Assembly: GCA_018241985.1 (NCBI GenBank)
Contig: JAFECV010000178.1
Span: 1-5,220, forward strand
DNA from: Pseudomonadota bacterium
Lineage (GTDB): Bacteria; Pseudomonadota; Gammaproteobacteria; Burkholderiales; Burkholderiaceae_C
DNA: 5,220 bases
Direction: 5' to 3'
Shown one piece after another: positions 1-5,220 of the stretch; the first letter of the stretch is position 1; the number at the start of each line of letters is the position of its first letter. The notes under the pieces are model-generated. The model made no database searches, was not told the DNA's origin, and worked only from the letters and a program-made list of their open reading frames with translations. Position numbers and translations under genes: made by a program.

Positions 1-1
1 G

Positions 2-964
2 CTGTTGCTGTTCTGGGGCCTGCTGCTGGGCCTGGGCACCGGCATGACGGCACTGGTGCTCGGTGCCGTGGTCGCGAACCGCTGGTTCACCGCGCGGCGC
101 GGGCTGGTCGTCGGCGTGCTGACCGCGAGCTCGGCCACCGGGCAGCTCGCGTTCCTGCCGTTCGCCGCCTGGATCATCGAGCACGCGGGCTGGCGGCTGT
201 CGGTGCTGCCGGTGGTCGTGGTCTGCGGGCTGGTCGCGCTGCTGGTGCTCGGCCTGGTGCGCGACCGGCCGGCCGATCTCGGCCTTGCGCCGCTTGGCGA
301 AACCTTCGTTCCCGGGCGTGCCGCGCCAGCAGTTGTGATGAACTGGCGCTCGCCTTTTTCCGCCTTGCGCGAGGCATCGGGCAACTCGACGTTCTGGGTG
401 CTGGCCGGCACCTTCTTCATCTGCGGCCTGAGCACGAACGGGCTGGTGCAGACGCATTTCATCTCGCTGTGCGGCGACTACGGCCTCACCGCGGTGCCGG
501 CTGCGTCGGTGCTGGCGATGATGGGCGCGTTCGACGTGGTCGGCACTATTCTGTCGGGCTGGCTGTCGGACCGGGTCGACAACCGCAAGCTCCTGTTCTG
601 GTACTACGGCCTGCGCGGCCTGTCGCTGATCTGGCTGCCGCATTCGACGTTCACGCTGTACGGCCTGTCGGTGTTCGCGATGTTCTACGGGCTCGACTGG
701 GTCGCGACCGTGCCGCCGACGGTGCGCCTCGCCGGCGCGACGCTCGGCAAGGAGCGCGTCGGCATCGCGTTCGGCTGGATCTTCGCCGCGCACCAGATCG
801 GCGCCGCGGTTGCGGCCTGGGGCGCCGGCCTGTCACGCACGCTGCTGCTCACCTACACGCCGGCGCTGTACGCGGCCGGCGGCGCCTGCCTGATCGCCGC
901 GCTGGCGGTGATGACGATCAGGCGCCGGCTCGCCATGCCGCAGCCTGCGCTCGGCGCGGGCTGA
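2..964 (+). CDS. MFS family transporter, C-terminal part (5' end outside window)
   Basis: This is an integral membrane transporter of the major facilitator superfamily, expected in the inner membrane and driven by an ion or substrate gradient. The frame is open from the first bases of the window, so the true start lies upstream and roughly 100 N-terminal residues are missing compared with a usual 400-430 residue member. About 320 residues are present, with many hydrophobic helices. A cytoplasmic loop reads RDRPADLGLAP (about residues 86-96), as is common between the two six-helix halves of monocarboxylate or oxalate/formate-like MFS proteins. The second-half motif A appears as GWLSDRVDNRK (about 185-195). 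Near the end, FAAHQIGAAVAAWGAG (260-275) resembles the penultimate helices of this group. The protein ends with a short charged tail after RRR. The substrate cannot be told; organic anions are a family-based guess. The next gene, cutA, is convergent and starts its stop codon 47 bases further on. Confidence 0.9.
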   Translation: MLLFWGLLLGLGTGMTALVLGAVVANRWFTARRGLVVGVLTASSATGQLAFLPFAAWIIEHAGWRLSVLPVVVVCGLVALLVLGLVRDRPADLGLAPLGETFVPGRAAPAVVMNWRSPFSALREASGNSTFWVLAGTFFICGLSTNGLVQTHFISLCGDYGLTAVPAASVLAMMGAFDVVGTILSGWLSDRVDNRKLLFWYYGLRGLSLIWLPHSTFTLYGLSVFAMFYGLDWVATVPPTVRLAGATLGKERVGIAFGWIFAAHQIGAAVAAWGAGLSRTLLLTYTPALYAAGGACLIAALAVMTIRRRLAMPQPALGAG

Positions 965-1011
965 CGCACGGACGCAGCGAGCCGGGCCGCGCTGTCGTTT
1001 CGGCGCAGGGC

Positions 1012-1359
1012 CTACGTTTCAGCGCTGCCCTCAGGCGGCACCGCGGTCTGCTCGTCTATCCACCGCAGGTACGCGGCCGACCCATCGGTCAGGTCGAGCC
1101 GGACGATCTCGGGCGACTGGTACGGATGGCGCTCGGCGATGAAGCGCGCCAGTGCGTCGTACCGCTGCTCTCGCGTCTTGATCGTCAGCCGGCATTCGGG
1201 CTCGTCGCAGACGCGCCCTTCCCAGCGATAGATGCTGCGCACGCTGTCGATCTGCACGCAGGCGCCGAGGCCGGCCTCGACGATCGCGCGCGCGAGCCGC
1301 GACGCCTGATCGATGTCGGCGACCGTGGTCGTCACGATGCAGTACGGCGTGTTCTGCAT
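1012..1359 (-). CDS. cutA: CutA1 family divalent-cation tolerance protein
   Basis: This is a small, soluble, trimeric, PII-like protein linked to tolerance of divalent metals such as copper; its exact biochemical role is unsettled. With the ATG at 1359 it is 115 residues, the usual CutA size. Family landmarks are present: YCIVTTTV in the first strand (6-13), GACV (32-35), YRWEG (44-48), IKT (60-62), HPYQSPEI (78-85) and YLRWIDE (97-103). Of the three E. coli residues reported to bind copper (Cys16, Cys39, His83), Cys39 and His83 are matched by C34 and H78, while Cys16 is replaced by Thr. An in-frame GTG at 1374 would add five residues (giving 120). Neither start has a clear Shine-Dalgarno site; I prefer the ATG because family members usually start just before the first strand. 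It follows the SDR gene by about 40 bases on the same strand and is probably co-transcribed with it. Confidence 0.92.
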   Translation of the reverse strand: MQNTPYCIVTTTVADIDQASRLARAIVEAGLGACVQIDSVRSIYRWEGRVCDEPECRLTIKTREQRYDALARFIAERHPYQSPEIVRLDLTDGSAAYLRWIDEQTAVPPEGSAET

Positions 1360-1399
1360 GTCGGGTTTCGCCACGGCGGGTCAGCTTGGGCTGAAGCCG

Positions 1400-2182
1400 C
1401 TACACCGGCACCGTGTAGTTCAGCGTCATGCGCCCGCCGTCGATCGTCACGATCTCGCCGGTGACGTAGCTCGCGGCGTCGCTCGCGAGCCAGGCGACCA
1501 CGTCGGCGACCTCGCTTGGTTCGCCGAGCCGCTTCATCGGCGTGCGGCTGAGGATGCGTGCGCGCGCCTCTTCGCTGGTCAGCACCGCCTTCGCGGCGAG
1601 CTCGGTCGCGATCGTGCCGGGCGCGACCGCGTTCACGCGGATGCCGCGGTCCGCCAGCGCCAGCGCCATCACCCGCGTGAGCTGGTTGATGCCGCCCTTG
1701 CTGACGTTGTAGCTCGCGATCGTCGGGATCGCCATCACGCCGTTCACCGAACTCATGTTGACGATGCTGCCGCGGCCCGCCTTCGCCATCTCGCGCGCGA
1801 CCGCCTGGCCGACCAGGAACGCACCCTTCAGGTTGACGCGCAGCACCGCGTCGAAATCGTCCTCGGTGACGTCGAGAAAATCCGCGGCCTTGAAGATGCC
1901 GGCGTTGTTCACCAGCACGTCGATGCGGCCGTGCGTTGCAATCGCCTCTGCGACCAGCGCATCGACCTGGGCGCGGTCGCCGACGTCGCAGCGCACGTAC
2001 AGCGCGCCGAGCTGCGCGGCCAGCTCGCGGCCGAGTTCGTCGTTCAGGTCGGCGATCACGACCTTCGCGCCGTCCTGCGCGAAGCGGCGCGCGCAGGCCG
2101 CGCCTATGCCCTGCGCCGCGCCGGTGACGATGCAGACGCGGCCAGCCAGGCCGAACGAGATCGCGGAAGAGGGGGTGTTCAT
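1400..2182 (-). CDS. Classical short-chain dehydrogenase/reductase (FabG/glucose-dehydrogenase-like)
   Basis: This is a 260-residue NAD(P)-dependent oxidoreductase of the classical SDR family, cytoplasmic and normally tetrameric. Visible motifs in order are the cofactor loop TGAAQGIG (20-27), an acidic residue ending strand 2 (D45 in VVIADLN), CDV (65-67), NNAG (92-95), N117 in RVNLKG, the catalytic serine in NMSS (S145), YNVSK with Y158 and K162, and the PG turn (188-189). The full Asn-Ser-Tyr-Lys tetrad is therefore intact. D45 favours NAD over NADP, which is a family rule and not proven here. The C-terminus ends in LNYTVPV, an ending I recall from a subgroup of proteobacterial SDRs annotated only as oxidoreductases. 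The substrate is unknown; sugar, polyol or 3-hydroxyacyl compounds are possible. I chose the ATG at 2182 because the fold begins about 14 residues later. The frame stays open further upstream, but only through the intergenic region and the antisense of the cupin gene. No Shine-Dalgarno site is visible. cutA follows on the same strand. Confidence 0.93.
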   Translation of the reverse strand: MNTPSSAISFGLAGRVCIVTGAAQGIGAACARRFAQDGAKVVIADLNDELGRELAAQLGALYVRCDVGDRAQVDALVAEAIATHGRIDVLVNNAGIFKAADFLDVTEDDFDAVLRVNLKGAFLVGQAVAREMAKAGRGSIVNMSSVNGVMAIPTIASYNVSKGGINQLTRVMALALADRGIRVNAVAPGTIATELAAKAVLTSEEARARILSRTPMKRLGEPSEVADVVAWLASDAASYVTGEIVTIDGGRMTLNYTVPV

Positions 2183-2260
2183 GTTTTCGATGGTACTCGT
2201 GCGCACGCGCGTCGGCGGCGCCGCGCCGCGACGTGCTGTGCGCCGTACACTGCGCCGACC
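2183..2260. promoter_or_regulatory. Divergent intergenic region between SDR and cupin genes
   Basis: These 78 bases separate two divergent start codons and so should hold both promoters. On the + strand TACACT (2246-2251) lies nine bases before the cupin ATG. On the minus strand TACCAT (plus positions 2190-2195) lies seven bases before the SDR ATG. Each matches the sigma-70 -10 consensus at four of six positions, and I see no good -35 partner for either. No Shine-Dalgarno sequence precedes either gene, so leaderless or nearly leaderless mRNAs are possible. The centre is very G+C-rich and contains the palindrome GTGCGCAC (2199-2206) and a CGTCG/CGACG inverted repeat (2210-2214 and 2229-2233) that could be an operator or chance. 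Confidence 0.35.
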
Positions 2261-2644
2261 ATGACTCACTTCACCAAAGTCGCTCTCTACACCGGCGCCG
2301 ACGGATACGCGGCATTTCGCGAAGAGACCGTCGCGCTGGGCGAAGGCACGCCGCAGTCGATGCTGTCGCGCGTGTTCGCGTCGGGCGGCTATCAACTGCG
2401 CATGAGCCCGGTCGGCTTCGCCAGCGAGTTCCACTGCACCGGCGCGCCGCAGTGGGTGTTCATCCTCGGCGGCGTGATGGAGATCGGGCTGCAGGACGGA
2501 AGCGTCCGCCAATTTCGCCCCGGCGAGCATTTCTACTCGGCCGATTTGCTGCCGGCGGGCGCGACCTTCGAGGCGAAGCGGCACGGTCACCGCAGCCGCC
2601 AGGTCGGCCCGGACCCGCTGGTGACGCTGTTCGTGCGTGATTGA
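2261..2644 (+). CDS. Small cupin-domain protein
   Basis: This is a 127-residue protein that looks like a single cupin beta-barrel. Conserved-looking blocks are YTGADGYAAFREE near the N-terminus (10-22), GGYQLRMSPVGFASEFHC (42-59), PQWVFILGGVMEIGLQDG (63-80) and RPGEHFYSADLLPAGATF (86-103), then HGHRSRQVGPDPLVTLF (108-124). The pattern of strand, PQWVFILGG turn and PGEH turn is cupin-like. The usual metal ligands of motif 1 (HxH...E) are not complete: only H58 is present and the Glu position looks like Gln (Q64). H90, H108 and H110 are other possible ligands. It could be a metal-poor or non-enzymatic small-molecule-binding cupin. No signal peptide or membrane segment is seen. I chose the ATG at 2261 because homologues I recall start with a similar MTxFxKVxLYT sequence; the frame is open further upstream only as the antisense of the SDR gene. 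It stands alone, divergent from the SDR and convergent with the next gene, whose stop codon is 12 bases away. Confidence 0.8.
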   Translation: MTHFTKVALYTGADGYAAFREETVALGEGTPQSMLSRVFASGGYQLRMSPVGFASEFHCTGAPQWVFILGGVMEIGLQDGSVRQFRPGEHFYSADLLPAGATFEAKRHGHRSRQVGPDPLVTLFVRD

Positions 2645-2656
2645 GCGGCGGCGCCT

Positions 2657-3328
2657 TCAGAATCCGCGCGCCTGGCCCGACAGAATCCGCTGCACACCAG
2701 GCCGCCCGGCCTTCACCGACGCGAGCAGCGCCCGCGCGACCTGCTGCGGGCTGATCGCCCTGTAGTTCACCGGGATCAGCGGAGCCATTCTCTGCAGCGC
2801 CGCCATCACCCAGCGTTCGCCGAGGCGCGGCGGCTGCGCGAGGTCGCTGCGGTCGCCGGCGAGGAACGATGGTCGCACGATGACGACGCTTTCGTAGCCG
2901 AGTGCCGCCACGGCCTGCTCCATCTCGCCCTTCACGCGGCTGTAGAACAGGCGAGAGCGCGGATCGGCGCCCATCGCCGAGATCACTCCCAATTTCATAG
3001 CGCCAGACGCACGCGCAGCCTTCGCTGTGGCCACGACGGCATCGAAATCGACGGCGCGGAACGCGGCCTGGCTGCCGGCGACCTTGATCGTGGTGCCGAG
3101 CGCGACGTAGCAGTCGTCGATGCGCGGCAGCGGCGGCAGCGCCGAGAAATCGACGCTCAGGCAGGCGAGCTTGGCGTGCGAGACGGCCGGCGCGCGCCGG
3201 CCGATGCACAGGACTTCAGCGTAGTCGCTATCGGCCAGCAGGGCCGCGAGCAGTTCGCGCCCGACCAGACCGGTTGCCCCGGCCACCAGGGCCCTGCGGC
3301 CCATTCGATCGGTTTCCTGTTCCGCCAT
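2657..3328 (-). CDS. TIP30/HTATIP2-like atypical SDR, NAD(P)H-binding oxidoreductase
   Basis: This is a 223-residue Rossmann-fold protein of the atypical SDR type (NAD(P)H-binding, TIP30-like), predicted to be cytoplasmic. The dinucleotide loop is GATGLVG (17-23). Strand 2 ends in CIGRR (41-45), whose arginines suggest NADP(H). The segment [22 protein letters not shown] (75-96) is the clearest family signature. S117 in VISAMGAD and YSRVK (Y129, K133) give a possible Ser-Tyr-Lys triad, followed by [10 protein letters not shown] (151-160). The substrate is unknown. I chose the ATG at 3328 because GGAGG lies five bases upstream of it and the fold starts soon after. A second ATG at 3304 (residue 9) lacks that spacing. 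The frame is open back to 3526, but only through the helicase gene. The first 101 bases overlap the 3' end of rhlE in another frame on the same strand, so the two are likely co-transcribed and translationally coupled. Confidence 0.87.
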   Translation of the reverse strand: MAEQETDRMGRRALVAGATGLVGRELLAALLADSDYAEVLCIGRRAPAVSHAKLACLSVDFSALPPLPRIDDCYVALGTTIKVAGSQAAFRAVDFDAVVATAKAARASGAMKLGVISAMGADPRSRLFYSRVKGEMEQAVAALGYESVVIVRPSFLAGDRSDLAQPPRLGERWVMAALQRMAPLIPVNYRAISPQQVARALLASVKAGRPGVQRILSGQARGF

Positions 3329-4907
3329 ATCCGCCTCCGTAGCCGCCTGCGCTGCGCTGCCCGCCGCCGAAGCCGCCCGAACCTCGGCGTCCTCCGCGCT
3401 CAGCCATGCTGTCCACGCTGGTGCGCATCGGGTCGGGCTGGCGCGCACCGCGCGCGCCGTGCTGCCCGCCGCCAGCCCCGCCGGTGCGGAGCGGATCGGC
3501 ATGGCCCGCGCCATTGCGCGCGCCATCGTGCGCAGGCTTGGCGCGCGGTGCGCTCTGGCCCGTTCGGGCCGCGTCCGTCCGCGGTGCGCCGCGCCCGCTC
3601 CCGCGCGCCGGCTCGCCGCGCGCGGCCTTGCCGTCGCGAATGCGCTGCATCATCTCGCTGCGCGCGGCCTTGGCCGCGGCCTGCATCACCTCGCGGCTCG
3701 GCGGCTTGCCGGCGCCGCCCCAGATCGTCTGGCGACCCATCGCGATCGGCTCGGCGTGCTCGCCGGGTTCGGGGCCGAAGCCGTCGATGATCTGCACCGG
3801 AATCTCGCGCTTCGTGAAGCGCTCGATCTCCATCATGAAGCCTTCCTCGTCCATGCAGACCAGGCTCACCGCGTGCCCCTCGCGGCCCGCGCGGCCGGTG
3901 CGGCCGATGCGGTGCACGTAGTCTTCCGGCACGTTCGGGATTTCGTAGTTGACGACATGCGGCAGGTCGTCGATGTCGATCCCGCGTGCTGCAATATCGG
4001 TAGCAACAAGCGCACGGATCTCGCCGGTCTTGAAGCCACTCAATGCCTGGGTGCGGGCGCTCTGGCTCTTGTTGCCGTGCAGCGCCAGCGCGGTCACGCC
4101 GTTCTTCGCGAGGTACTCGGCGACGTTGTTCGCGCCGAACTTGGTGCGGGTGAACACCAGCACCTGGCTCCAGTTCTGCTGCTGGATGATGTGCAGCAGC
4201 ACCTGCTTCTTCTTGCCGCGGCCGACCGGGTGGATCACCTGCGCGATGCGCTGCACCGTGGTGTTGCGCGGCGTGACCTGCACGCTCTTGGGGCTACGGA
4301 GCAGGCCGTTCGCGAGCTCGCGGATTTCGTCGCTGAAGGTGGCCGAGAACAGCAGACTCTGCTTGGATGCGGGCAGCAGCGCCAGCACCTTCTTCACGTC
4401 GTGAATGAAGCCCATGTCGAGCATGCGGTCGGCTTCGTCGAGCACCAGGATCTCGACCTGGCCCAGGTCCAGCGCGCCCTGCTGCTGCAGGTCGAGCAGC
4501 CGCCCCGGCGTCGCGACCAGGATGTCGACGCCGCGCGCGATCCGGTCGATCTGGGGATTCAGGCCCACGCCGCCGAACACGACGGTCGATTGCAGCGGCA
4601 TGTGTTTGCCGTAGGTGCGCACCGACTCCTCGACCTGCGCCGCGAGCTCGCGCGTGGGGGTGAGCACCAGCGCGCGCACGGCGCGGCGGCGGGCGGCGGG
4701 CGCCGGCGCGTCGGCGAGGCGCTGCAGCATCGGCAGCACGAAGGCCGCGGTCTTGCCGGTGCCGGTCTGCGCGCCGCCGAGCAGGTCATCGCCGGCGAGC
4801 ACGAGCGGAATCGCCTGCGCTTGAATGGGGGTGGGGTTCTCGTAGCCGTGTTCGCGCACGGCACGCACGATGGCCGGAGCCAGGTTCAGTTCGTCGAATG
4901 TCATCAT
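3228..4907 (-). CDS. rhlE: ATP-dependent DEAD-box RNA helicase RhlE
   Basis: This is a 559-residue ATP-dependent RNA helicase of the RhlE group, expected to act in the cytoplasm on ribosome assembly or RNA turnover. All core motifs are present: Q motif [14 protein letters not shown] (21-34), motif I AQTGTGKT (46-53), Ia PTRELAA (84-90), GG (112-113), Ib TPGR (133-136), II DEAD (157-160), III SAT (188-190), [10 protein letters not shown] (249-256), [12 protein letters not shown] (302-312) and [12 protein letters not shown] (332-341). An intact helicase is thus expected. After about residue 375 comes a low-complexity tail of about 180 residues rich in Gly, Arg and Ala, with RGG-like and GGYGGGYGG repeats, probably a disordered RNA-binding extension. 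Two ATGs stand in tandem (4907 and 4904); homologues typically begin MTFDELN, so the second may be used. No Shine-Dalgarno site precedes them; a hairpin occupies that position. The last 101 bases overlap the following gene, and the tail remains Gly/Arg-rich through the overlap. Confidence 0.96.
   Translation of the reverse strand: MMTFDELNLAPAIVRAVREHGYENPTPIQAQAIPLVLAGDDLLGGAQTGTGKTAAFVLPMLQRLADAPAPAARRRAVRALVLTPTRELAAQVEESVRTYGKHMPLQSTVVFGGVGLNPQIDRIARGVDILVATPGRLLDLQQQGALDLGQVEILVLDEADRMLDMGFIHDVKKVLALLPASKQSLLFSATFSDEIRELANGLLRSPKSVQVTPRNTTVQRIAQVIHPVGRGKKKQVLLHIIQQQNWSQVLVFTRTKFGANNVAEYLAKNGVTALALHGNKSQSARTQALSGFKTGEIRALVATDIAARGIDIDDLPHVVNYEIPNVPEDYVHRIGRTGRAGREGHAVSLVCMDEEGFMMEIERFTKREIPVQIIDGFGPEPGEHAEPIAMGRQTIWGGAGKPPSREVMQAAAKAARSEMMQRIRDGKAARGEPARGSGRGAPRTDAARTGQSAPRAKPAHDGARNGAGHADPLRTGGAGGGQHGARGARQPDPMRTSVDSMAERGGRRGSGGFGGGQRSAGGYGGGYGGTGNRSNGPQGPGGRGNRSGRARTARGPAGR
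3334..3338 (-). promoter_or_regulatory. Shine-Dalgarno site of the TIP30-like gene, inside rhlE
   Basis: On the minus strand the bases read GGAGG followed by a five-base spacer (CGGAT) and ATG. In the rhlE frame the same bases are the Gly-Gly codons of GYGGGYGG (residues 522-529), and the ATG is made from the end of a TAT tyrosine codon plus the G of the next glycine codon. It is the clearest ribosome binding site in the window and fixes the start at 3328. Confidence 0.7.
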
Positions 4908-4910
4908 GGG

Positions 4911-4928
4911 GCGCCGAAAACGCGGCGC
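4911..4928 (-). promoter_or_regulatory. Hairpin against the rhlE start codon
   Basis: GCGCCG (4911-4916) and CGGCGC (4923-4928) form a perfect six-pair stem around a six-base loop, read CGTTTT on the minus strand. G-U pairing could add two more pairs at the base in the + strand orientation. It ends three bases before the first rhlE ATG, so in the rhlE mRNA it fills the space where a Shine-Dalgarno site would be. The sequence dyad is certain; a role in translation control is inference. Confidence 0.5.
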
Positions 4929-4947
4929 TTGGGGTATCGGCCCGTCA

Positions 4948-4964
4948 CGGCTGCGGTGCAGCCG
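4948..4964. repeat. Perfect inverted repeat, 7-bp arms, 3-base spacer
   Basis: CGGCTGC (4948-4954) and GCAGCCG (4958-4964) are exact reverse complements around GGT. As RNA this is a stable short hairpin in the likely rhlE leader, 20 bases further upstream than the hairpin at the start codon. No T-run follows on either strand, so it is not a typical intrinsic terminator. Confidence 0.5.
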
Positions 4965-5022
4965 AACCAGTCAAAGGCAGATGGATTTCCAGGGAATGGG
5001 CGCCGAACGCGTTGGCCGGGCC

Positions 5023-5037
5023 CCAGCAGTCTGCTGG
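5023..5037. repeat. Perfect 15-base palindrome CCAGCAG-T-CTGCTGG
   Basis: The arms are seven bases each around a single central T, the geometry of a dimeric repressor or activator site; as RNA it could fold as a six-pair stem with a three-base loop. It sits about 115 bases upstream of rhlE and about 175 bases before the possible + strand start. A binding protein cannot be named. Confidence 0.45.
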
Positions 5038-5194
5038 CGTTGCGGGCAACTGGAGGCCCACAACAGTGCGTATTGTCGCATGCGGGGATAATCCCTGCTT
5101 TTCGCATCCCACCGGCACCGGACTGGCACCGGATTCCCGGGTGCTTCCCAATGCATACGAACATCATCGAGCGCGGTCTCCGCGCGCACTGGCC

Positions 5195-5220
5195 ATGGAG
5201 GGCCGACTGACTATGGCGCA
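5195..5220 (+). CDS. Possible start of a divergent gene, cut by the window end
   Basis: In the last 26 bases an ATG at 5195 and another in the same frame at 5213 read MEGRLTMA. GGAGGG (5197-5202) lies 10 bases before the second ATG and could be its ribosome binding site, so 5213 is the more likely start. An unrelated 19-codon frame (5151-5210) ends two bases before that ATG. Only two codons of the likely protein are visible, so nothing can be said about its product, and the whole call may be chance. Confidence 0.3.

Larger units (their letters stand above)
4908..5212. other. Gene-poor region upstream of rhlE, rich in inverted repeats
   Basis: About 305 bases lie between the rhlE start and the possible + strand start at the window end. 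Frames open here have no recognisable protein content. The region contains three perfect inverted repeats (4911-4928, 4948-4964 and 5023-5037), the palindromes CGCATGCG (5077-5084) and GGGATAATCCC (5085-5095), and a GGCACCGGA direct repeat (5114-5122 and 5125-5133). A minus-strand TTGACT (plus 4969-4974) could be a -35 element for rhlE, but no suitable -10 follows at 16-18 bases. On the + strand GATAAT (5087-5092) is a -10-like hexamer without a convincing -35. It presumably holds the rhlE promoter and leader and the promoter of a divergent gene, but exact sites cannot be assigned. Confidence 0.55.

Noticed and set aside
965..1011. Possible bidirectional terminator between the MFS and cutA genes
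   Set aside because: CAGCG (975-979) and CGCTG (990-994) can pair and a short TTT follows, but the stem is only about five pairs and the T-run is too short to call.
1400..2590. SDR read as a 396-residue protein with an N-terminal extension
   Set aside because: The extra 136 residues are the antisense of the cupin gene and the intergenic region, and a normal 260-residue SDR starts at 2182.
1313..2644. 443-codon + strand frame containing the cupin
   Set aside because: Only the part from 2261 looks like a protein family; the rest is antisense to the SDR and cutA genes.
2657..3526. Oxidoreductase read as a 289-residue protein starting at 3526
   Set aside because: The added 66 residues are an out-of-frame reading of the rhlE tail with Ala/Arg-rich composition, and GGAGG supports the start at 3328.
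4933..4974. rhlE promoter with TTGACT as -35 and GATACC as -10
   Set aside because: On the minus strand the two hexamers are 30 bases apart, far from the usual 16-18, so they do not form a sigma-70 promoter together.
5073..5092. + strand promoter TTGTCG / GATAAT
   Set aside because: The spacer is only eight bases, too short for a sigma-70 promoter.
3459..5210. Long + strand open frame (583 codons) opposite rhlE
   Set aside because: It is the antisense of a clear helicase gene in high-GC DNA; its Ala/Arg/His-rich translation has no recognisable domain and its length follows from codon bias on the other strand.
1..5220. CRISPR array, transposon ends, tRNA or rRNA genes, toxin-antitoxin or defence module
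   Set aside because: No spaced repeats, terminal inverted repeats, transposase motifs, cloverleaf-like stretches or defence-type protein domains were seen on either strand.

Overview
The window is high-GC DNA (roughly two thirds G+C by eye) with closely packed genes. The proteins look betaproteobacterial, most likely Burkholderiales. The best pointers are the RhlE helicase with its Gly/Arg-rich tail, the MFS fragment with its RDRPADLGLAP loop, and the short cupin. This is an impression from recalled protein families, not a search result. I see no tRNA, rRNA, CRISPR array, insertion sequence, phage gene or attachment site. It reads as ordinary chromosomal housekeeping and accessory metabolism.

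Layout from left to right. (1) The C-terminal three quarters or so of an MFS transporter on the + strand; its 5' end lies outside the window. (2) A convergent minus-strand pair: a 260-residue classical SDR dehydrogenase followed by cutA, about 40 bases apart and probably one transcript. (3) A short divergent intergenic region (about 78 bases) that must hold the start signals of both the SDR and a 127-residue cupin on the + strand. Neither gene has a visible Shine-Dalgarno site, and both have a weak -10-like hexamer almost against the ATG. (4) A minus-strand pair: the DEAD-box RNA helicase RhlE and a TIP30/HTATIP2-like atypical SDR. Their reading frames overlap by 101 bases, and the ribosome binding site and ATG of the second gene lie inside the Gly/Tyr-rich repeat of the first. 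(5) A gene-poor stretch of about 305 bases upstream of rhlE with several perfect inverted repeats, one directly against the rhlE start codon. (6) A possible + strand gene start in the last bases of the window.

The genes do not form an obvious pathway. The supported functional links are co-transcription of the SDR with cutA, likely translational coupling of the TIP30-like SDR to rhlE, and possible RNA-structure control of rhlE. I found no convincing undescribed system. The most unusual feature is the rhlE/oxidoreductase overlap, where the NAD(P)-binding loop of one protein is read in the second frame as an Arg/Gly-rich tail of the other.
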